DNA from: Bin87 sp963663945
GTDB taxonomy: Bacteria; Chloroflexota; Dehalococcoidia; Lucifugimonadales; UBA3495
NCBI GenBank assembly: GCA_963663945.1
Contig: OY760687.1
Coordinates: 1,178,001 to 1,242,000 of the forward strand
Reading direction: 5' to 3'
DNA length: 64,000 bases
Each line of letters starts with the position of its first letter. Positions within the stretch are counted from its first letter, which is position 1. Positions 59,562 to 64,000 of this stretch are shown here, piece by piece. The notes below the pieces were generated by a model. That model saw nothing but the letters and a program-made list of their open reading frames with translations. It did no database searches and was not told the DNA's origin. The position numbers and the translations under genes are program-made.

Positions 59562-61430
59562 CTACTTCCGGACCACCCTGGTGTATTCGTGGCCCTTCAT
59601 GCCTCCAAAGTAGCTGTTGTTGACCGAATATTCGACGACCACCTCTGGGTTGATGCCGAACTCCGCGAACAGGAAACCGAGTGGCATGGTCGCGTTCTTC
59701 TCATACATGAACTGACCCACCTCCCGCATGATCTGTTCCCGTTCCTGCGGGTCAACGCTCTGTTTCCAGCGGTCGTATTCCTCCTCAACATACGGGTCCT
59801 CGTACATGTACACGGCTCCCTGCTGATTCGGGCTCACGAAATACACCCGCACGTTGCGGCCCGATGGCCAAAAGCCGGTCCGGTGCGTCCACAACGTACC
59901 GTTCATTTCCCGGGCCTTGTATCGCGTGCGAATGGGCTGGAACTCACCGATCTGGGCGTCGACCTGGAAACCAACCTCCTCCATCCAGGAGATGATCGGT
60001 ACCGCGATTTCCGTCAATTCCGGCACACCGACCAGTTTGCCCGACATGAACTCGACGCTCGGGCCGGCGCCTTCGGCATATCCGGCTTCCTGCAGCAACT
60101 CCCGCGCCAGGTCGGGGTTGTATTCGGGGATTTCCCAAGCGGGATCGTAGGCCGGGTCGGTAGGATGCCAACCGGTGTTGGCCATCAGTTCCATCTTGTT
60201 ATCGAAGAAGGCTTCGTTGATGGCGTTCCGGTCGATGGCGTGGTTCATGGCCCGGCGCACCAATATGTTGGTGTTGGGGTCGTTCGCGTCGCGCCGGTCT
60301 TCCAAATACTGACCGCCGATACCAACCCAGACCATGAAGGCGGGCAGAGTGCTCTGTGTGATCTGGAAACCGGCTTTCACGACTTCACCCTGGAGTTCGC
60401 GCGGGATCTCGGCGATGTCCGCTTCCTTGGCCCGCAGCATGGCTACCCTGGTCAGGTCTTCCTCAGCGAAGAAGAACGTCAGCGTGTCAAAATCAGGGTT
60501 GACCCGCCAGTGATCTTCGAAGGCCCGTTCGTATTCCAGCCTCGCGCCTTGTTGGTAGCTGACGTGCTTAAAGGGGCCGGTCCCGACCGGGTTCTGTGCG
60601 TATTCGTCCTCGCCCACCTTCTGCCAGTAGTCCAGGCTGTAGATGAGCGGGTCCGTGGAGGCGTCGGAGAACCAGAAGGGCACCCACAGTTCTGGCCGGT
60701 TGGCGTGCCAGATCATCTCGCTGTCCGACACTTGTTCGACCGCCGCGGTCGTGCCAAGGGCGTCCACCTCGATGCTCCTCTTTTCGCCCTCTGGCCCCAG
60801 TAGCTCATGGAACCAGTCAGTCGCGCCTTTACCCTCCGGGTGAGACCAAAGTTGCCAGCTGAAAACGAAGTCCGAAGCGCCGAAGGTGTCCTCCCCATGG
60901 TGGTACGGAACGTCTTCGCGCAACTGGAAATGCCACGTCGCGCCGTCCTCTGAGACTTCCCACTCGGTCACCAACATCGGCTTCGCTTCCCAGGTCACGT
61001 AATCCCGCTGGAACAGTTGCTCCTGCATCGGCTGCAGCATGCCCTGGTTGGTACCGCCGACGCGCCAACCCAGCAGGTTCTCAGCGTAAGGCGGAGTGAT
61101 GGCTACTCGCAGGTCTTTCTGAACCGGCTCGCCGGCTGTGGGTTCGGGTACCGGAGTTGCGGTCGGCTCAGCGGTGGGGGCCGCGCCTCCCGCCGCCCGG
61201 TCGCTCATCCCCGCGGGCAGGGCCAGCGCGGTGGTTGCGGTAGGTTGGGCCGGTGCGGCTGCAGGAGCCGCTGGGGCGGCGGTTGCCGCCGCCGGTTGTT
61301 GTTGGCTGGCGGTTGCCGGAGCGCTGGTCTCCGGCTGCTGCTCTGCTGGAGCGCCGCAAGCGATGGCAATCGTTAATGACAAGCTCAATAATGCGCAGAT
61401 AGCGATGTGTGCAAAGCGTTTAATCTCCAA
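59562..61430 (-). CDS. Peptide/nickel-type ABC substrate-binding lipoprotein (B), TTG start
   Basis: 622 residues, paralogue of the protein at 57290. The start is TTG at 61430-61428, seven bases after GGAGGTG (61439-61445). It gives exactly the length of the paralogue and places the lipobox cysteine (AIAC) at residue 25 in both. An Ala/Pro/Thr/Gln linker follows, then the family 5 domain (DLRVAITPPYAENLLGWRVGGTNQGMLQPMQEQLFQRD). Most differences from paralogue A are in the linker and in scattered surface positions. Both may serve the same DppBC permease with different ligands. Confidence 0.9.
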   Translation of the reverse strand: MEIKRFAHIAICALLSLSLTIAIACGAPAEQQPETSAPATASQQQPAAATAAPAAPAAAPAQPTATTALALPAGMSDRAAGGAAPTAEPTATPVPEPTAGEPVQKDLRVAITPPYAENLLGWRVGGTNQGMLQPMQEQLFQRDYVTWEAKPMLVTEWEVSEDGATWHFQLREDVPYHHGEDTFGASDFVFSWQLWSHPEGKGATDWFHELLGPEGEKRSIEVDALGTTAAVEQVSDSEMIWHANRPELWVPFWFSDASTDPLIYSLDYWQKVGEDEYAQNPVGTGPFKHVSYQQGARLEYERAFEDHWRVNPDFDTLTFFFAEEDLTRVAMLRAKEADIAEIPRELQGEVVKAGFQITQSTLPAFMVWVGIGGQYLEDRRDANDPNTNILVRRAMNHAIDRNAINEAFFDNKMELMANTGWHPTDPAYDPAWEIPEYNPDLARELLQEAGYAEGAGPSVEFMSGKLVGVPELTEIAVPIISWMEEVGFQVDAQIGEFQPIRTRYKAREMNGTLWTHRTGFWPSGRNVRVYFVSPNQQGAVYMYEDPYVEEEYDRWKQSVDPQEREQIMREVGQFMYEKNATMPLGFLFAEFGINPEVVVEYSVNNSYFGGMKGHEYTRVVRK

Positions 61431-61473
61431 TTTCGTGCACCTCCATCGTGATATCGAATTGATAACGTCGCAT

Positions 61474-61497
61474 AATATCATCATTTATGATGATATT
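61474..61497. promoter_or_regulatory. AT-rich palindrome upstream of binding protein B
   Basis: AATATCATCAT (61474-61484) and ATGATGATATT (61487-61497) form a perfect 11-bp inverted repeat about 45 bases before the TTG start. It is a candidate operator. Confidence 0.5.
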
Positions 61498-61521
61498 TAT
61501 TATTCGCGTCACTAACGTAAT

Positions 61522-62478
61522 CTACTGAATGGGATTGCCTTTGTCAACCCGCCCATCGGGGTACAGGTTTTCCCACGCCCAACGGTAGGCGATGATCACC
61601 GGCAGCTCTCTGCTCGCGCCGTCGGCCGTGACGGCGCGAAGCGCCCCGGTCCCCGGGTCTACTTCGACCACCAGCTCGATCCCGCCGATCTCGGCGGCAA
61701 CGGATCCGGTGTTCAGCACCGACAGGTAGGGCCACGCGACGGCCTGGTCCCCCACGACGACGCCGGCTACGTGATCCTCGCCGGGTCTGCGGCCGCTATA
61801 GGGAATTGACGGGATATCGGAAACCAGGACCCGGCTGTTGGGGTTGGCGGCCAGCCATTGCCCCCAGGTCGTCAGCTGAGACGGCATCAGTTCCAGAGTG
61901 CGCCCGGCCAGGGGGCCGGCGATGGCTGCCCCGAAAGGTTGGGACCACACGCTGCCGGTGCCGTGGTCAAACCAGGTCATCGCCCCCTTGTACAGCGCAC
62001 CCTGGTTGCCGAACCGGACGCGGTTCCCATCCACCCGCCGCTCGTGCACCAGCGCCGTGTAGCAGAGCGGGCACCAGGTCACCAGTACCGGCACGCCACC
62101 CACGGTGTCGTTCACCATTTCCCGGTGGTAAAGCAGCCCGGCCGGATACGCCCGCACATCCCCATTAATATTGAGGCCGATGACTAGCTCGTCGTCGGGC
62201 AAATCCGACTCGTGCGCGCCGAGGAATTTCGGATCGTAGACCGGCTGGATGGCATCCGGTGGCCGCAGTTGTCGAAAATCCGCGTCATCAAAAGCAGAGG
62301 AAACCGGTCCCTCGGGGCCGATCACTTCGTCGACACTGCCTGTGTAGGAGGGTAGCGCCGGCGCAAGGGTGGACGGCGGGTTGCTGCTGGTGGCGCCTTT
62401 GCCTGGCGCGCAGCCGTCCCAGGCAGTCACCAACACAAGCGCCGCGAGGGCGAGGGATACCAGACGTTTTGGTTGCAT
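61522..62478 (-). CDS. DUF3179 domain exported protein
   Basis: A 318-residue protein with an N-terminal leader (MQPKRLVSLALAALVLVTAW) followed by a Cys-containing region (DGCAPG) that may be a non-standard lipobox. Residues about 75-290 carry the DUF3179 features: DDELVIGLNINGDVRAYPAGLLYHREMVNDTVGGVPVLVTWCPLCYTALV, RFGNQGALYKGAM and DHGTGSVWSQPFGAAIAGPLAG. The CPLC pair could bind a metal or form a disulphide. Function of the family is unknown. It lies about 90 bases upstream of the binding-protein gene, possibly co-transcribed. Confidence 0.9.
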   Translation of the reverse strand: MQPKRLVSLALAALVLVTAWDGCAPGKGATSSNPPSTLAPALPSYTGSVDEVIGPEGPVSSAFDDADFRQLRPPDAIQPVYDPKFLGAHESDLPDDELVIGLNINGDVRAYPAGLLYHREMVNDTVGGVPVLVTWCPLCYTALVHERRVDGNRVRFGNQGALYKGAMTWFDHGTGSVWSQPFGAAIAGPLAGRTLELMPSQLTTWGQWLAANPNSRVLVSDIPSIPYSGRRPGEDHVAGVVVGDQAVAWPYLSVLNTGSVAAEIGGIELVVEVDPGTGALRAVTADGASRELPVIIAYRWAWENLYPDGRVDKGNPIQ

Positions 62479-62820
62479 CGCCCGATTCTACGGGGCGGTG
62501 CAACCCATTGGCTGCACCTCGGGTGGTGCGCCCGCAGAGATGACAGGGGGTTGGGGTGTCACCATCCCACCACGTCGCCGGACTGCGAAACAAAGGATGG
62601 TGTACCCATATGGCCGGTGCAAGCCGACGTGGCCCGATTCGTTCCCAGGAGGACTGACGCAAACGCGGCCACCAACGGCGCTCCCACGAATGCCGCAATG
62701 ATCTCGTTAGACACACCGCAGCTGATTGATCGGTACCGTTTGCACCTGCAGCACCGGTGACGAACTCAACCGTCGTCGGTCATGCTGTGCGCGGATAGTG
62801 CAGCGATTTGAGTGCAAGTA
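62479..62820. other. Intergenic interval, nothing clear
   Basis: About 340 bases. Short frames (e.g. 62369-62701) have no conserved features. I see no clear promoter pair for the DUF3179 gene. Confidence 0.5.
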
Positions 62821-62852
62821 CAAAAAACCAGGGGACTCTCCAGAGTCCCCTG
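62821..62852 (-). terminator. Strong terminator of the AztD/ZnuA-like gene
   Basis: CAGGGGACTCT (62829-62839) pairs with AGAGTCCCCTG (62842-62852) and on the minus strand is followed by GG then TTTTTTG. It lies 40 bases after the stop of the gene at 62892. Confidence 0.88.
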
Positions 62853-62891
62853 ATAGCAAGCGGAGCGTTGGCGGCGTTTCCCCGGATCAGA

Positions 62892-64000
62892 TCACCGCAA
62901 CATTTGCGCCAACTGGTCCGCGTTGGCCCGCATCATGCTGACGTAATCGGGATACTCGTCGTCCGGGAGTGACCGGATGATACCGACCTCAATTCCGGTG
63001 TCCCTCGCGACCTGAGCGAGAGCATCGGCCGAGAACTGCGGTTCGGCGAACACGGCGGGCAGACCGCGGTGTTCCACCAGTTCCAGGACGTTGGCGATGT
63101 CGTCGGGCGACACGTCCTCGGCGTGGGCGCCGACGAAGGCTTGCACCTCGACATCGTAGCGCTCGCCGAAATACCCGAAGGCGTCGTGGAAGGTCACCAT
63201 CACGCGGCGTTCGGCAGGAATCGAAGCCAACGTGTCGGCGATGTAGGCGTCCAGGGCCTCCAGTTCCTCAATGTACGCCGCCGAGTTGTCCAGGTAGGTT
63301 GCCGCGTTGTCCGGGTCCGCCTCGACCAACCCGTTGGTGATCTGGTTCACGTAGTGGACTACCATGCGGGGATTCTGCCAGAAGTGGGGGTCGCCGTCGC
63401 CGTGGCCATGGCCGTGATCGTCATCGTGGTCATCGTGCCCTTCCTCGGGGTGGTCACCCTCGCCCAGGATACCGACGAAGGCGATCTTGGTGGGGGCGCC
63501 GGAAATCTCCCAGTGCCCGACTTCTTCCAGGTCATGGGCGTCCAGGGCGATGACTTCGCCCTCGCCGGAGTTGGTGACGAAGATGTGATCGGGAGCGGTG
63601 GCAATGTGGGGCCGCGCCCAGAAGCCGGGATCGATCTCACCGGTCAGCGCGTCCGACGTTGAAGCCAGGAGGTCCAGGTCATGGGCTTCGTACATGCGCA
63701 GTTCGCCGTCGCTCATGACCACCAGCAGCAGTTCGCCGTCGTGGCTGAGCGCTACCTGGATGGGTCGCAGGTCATCGCTGGCGGCGATCAACTGCTCCAT
63801 CGAGCCCTCTTCCGGTTCGACGACGTACAGGCCAACCGCGGAACCCAGGGCGAAGAAGTGGTCGAGGCCGTGGTATCCCCAAACGGAAGTCAGGCGGAAG
63901 TCGTCGGGTGATCCTGCCGGAGCCGGAATGAAAGCATCCTCGTAATGGCCGTCGTGGGCTTCGACCATGAGGACGCCGCCGGTGCAGCCGAACACGGCCA
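62892..64000 (-). CDS. AztD-like propeller fused to the C-lobe of a ZnuA-like zinc-binding protein (partial)
   Basis: The frame is open to the window edge; at least 369 residues are seen. Taking GTG 63995 as residue 1, 1-175 resemble AztD-type metallochaperone propellers (CTGGVLMVEAHDGHYED, LSHDGELLLVVMSDGELRMYEAHD, IFVTNSGEGEVIALDAHD). A His/Asp-rich stretch follows (about 182-204, nt 63384-63452). Then comes the second half only of a ZnuA-type binding protein, DPHFWQNPRMVVHYVNQI, VMVTFHDAFGYFGERYDVEVQ and SMMRANADQLAQMLR, with ligands His204 and His270. The ZnuA N-lobe and its His ligand are absent. This is either a genuine fusion or a deletion joining two neighbouring genes at shared His-rich codons. 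Confidence 0.85.
   Translation of the reverse strand, partial: AVFGCTGGVLMVEAHDGHYEDAFIPAPAGSPDDFRLTSVWGYHGLDHFFALGSAVGLYVVEPEEGSMEQLIAASDDLRPIQVALSHDGELLLVVMSDGELRMYEAHDLDLLASTSDALTGEIDPGFWARPHIATAPDHIFVTNSGEGEVIALDAHDLEEVGHWEISGAPTKIAFVGILGEGDHPEEGHDDHDDDHGHGHGDGDPHFWQNPRMVVHYVNQITNGLVEADPDNAATYLDNSAAYIEELEALDAYIADTLASIPAERRVMVTFHDAFGYFGERYDVEVQAFVGAHAEDVSPDDIANVLELVEHRGLPAVFAEPQFSADALAQVARDTGIEVGIIRSLPDDEYPDYVSMMRANADQLAQMLR

Overview
The window is GC-rich, densely packed bacterial DNA. The gene set suggests a Chloroflexota bacterium of the SAR202/Dehalococcoidia kind. It carries four luciferase-like (LLM) monooxygenases, three SDR dehydrogenases, two GMC oxidoreductases, two Rieske proteins, and three copies of a DUF1800-DUF1501-NHL gene triad. 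The taxonomic assignment is inference from gene content. No rRNA or phylogenetic marker is present.

Layout: 0-2 kb holds the end of an upstream gene, tRNA-Met(CAT), a frameshifted HEPN-like gene and a Phd/VapC toxin-antitoxin pair. 1.9-7.7 kb holds an Eis-like acetyltransferase with an SDR, an LLM, citrate synthase with clear promoter and terminator, and two His-rich exported or membrane proteins. 7.8-12.9 kb is triad 1 followed by a BenD-like dihydrodiol dehydrogenase. 13-20.3 kb holds a Rieske ring oxygenase, an LLM, an alpha/beta hydrolase, a Rieske-helical fusion protein, and an amidase with a small GatC-like partner. 20.4-24.3 kb is triad 2. 24.5-31.1 kb, on the minus strand, is a complete branched-chain amino-acid-type ABC importer whose binding protein carries two tandem ligand-binding domains, followed by tRNA-Asn.

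31.2-34.7 kb is a gene-poor, repeat-rich patch. It contains MITE-like elements with TCATGCGTACCC-type ends and a PhoX/DUF839-like gene whose signal peptide is split at a hairpin plus T8 tract. 34.7-38.8 kb is a Type IIG restriction-modification gene broken at a perfect 21-bp inverted repeat. 39.2-42.8 kb holds a VOC dioxygenase-like gene, an LLM, another MITE-like element and a GMC oxidoreductase. 43.2-46.9 kb is triad 3. 47-53.8 kb holds an isochorismatase, a second GMC enzyme, a SulP transporter, and an LLM-lactonase-SDR run. 53.8-64 kb, on the minus strand, holds a PQQ-type propeller, a peptide/nickel-type ABC importer (two permeases, two paralogous binding proteins, no ATPase genes), a DUF3179 protein and, running off the end, an AztD-like propeller fused to the C-lobe of a ZnuA-like zinc-binding protein.

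Working together: the oxygenases, LLMs, dehydrogenases, hydrolases, lactonase and amidase look like a peripheral catabolic repertoire for aromatic or otherwise resistant organic compounds, fed by two ABC importers and drained into central metabolism (citrate synthase). The repeated DUF1800-DUF1501-NHL triad, each copy behind its own sigma70-like promoter and lacking visible export signals, is the best candidate for an undescribed system here.
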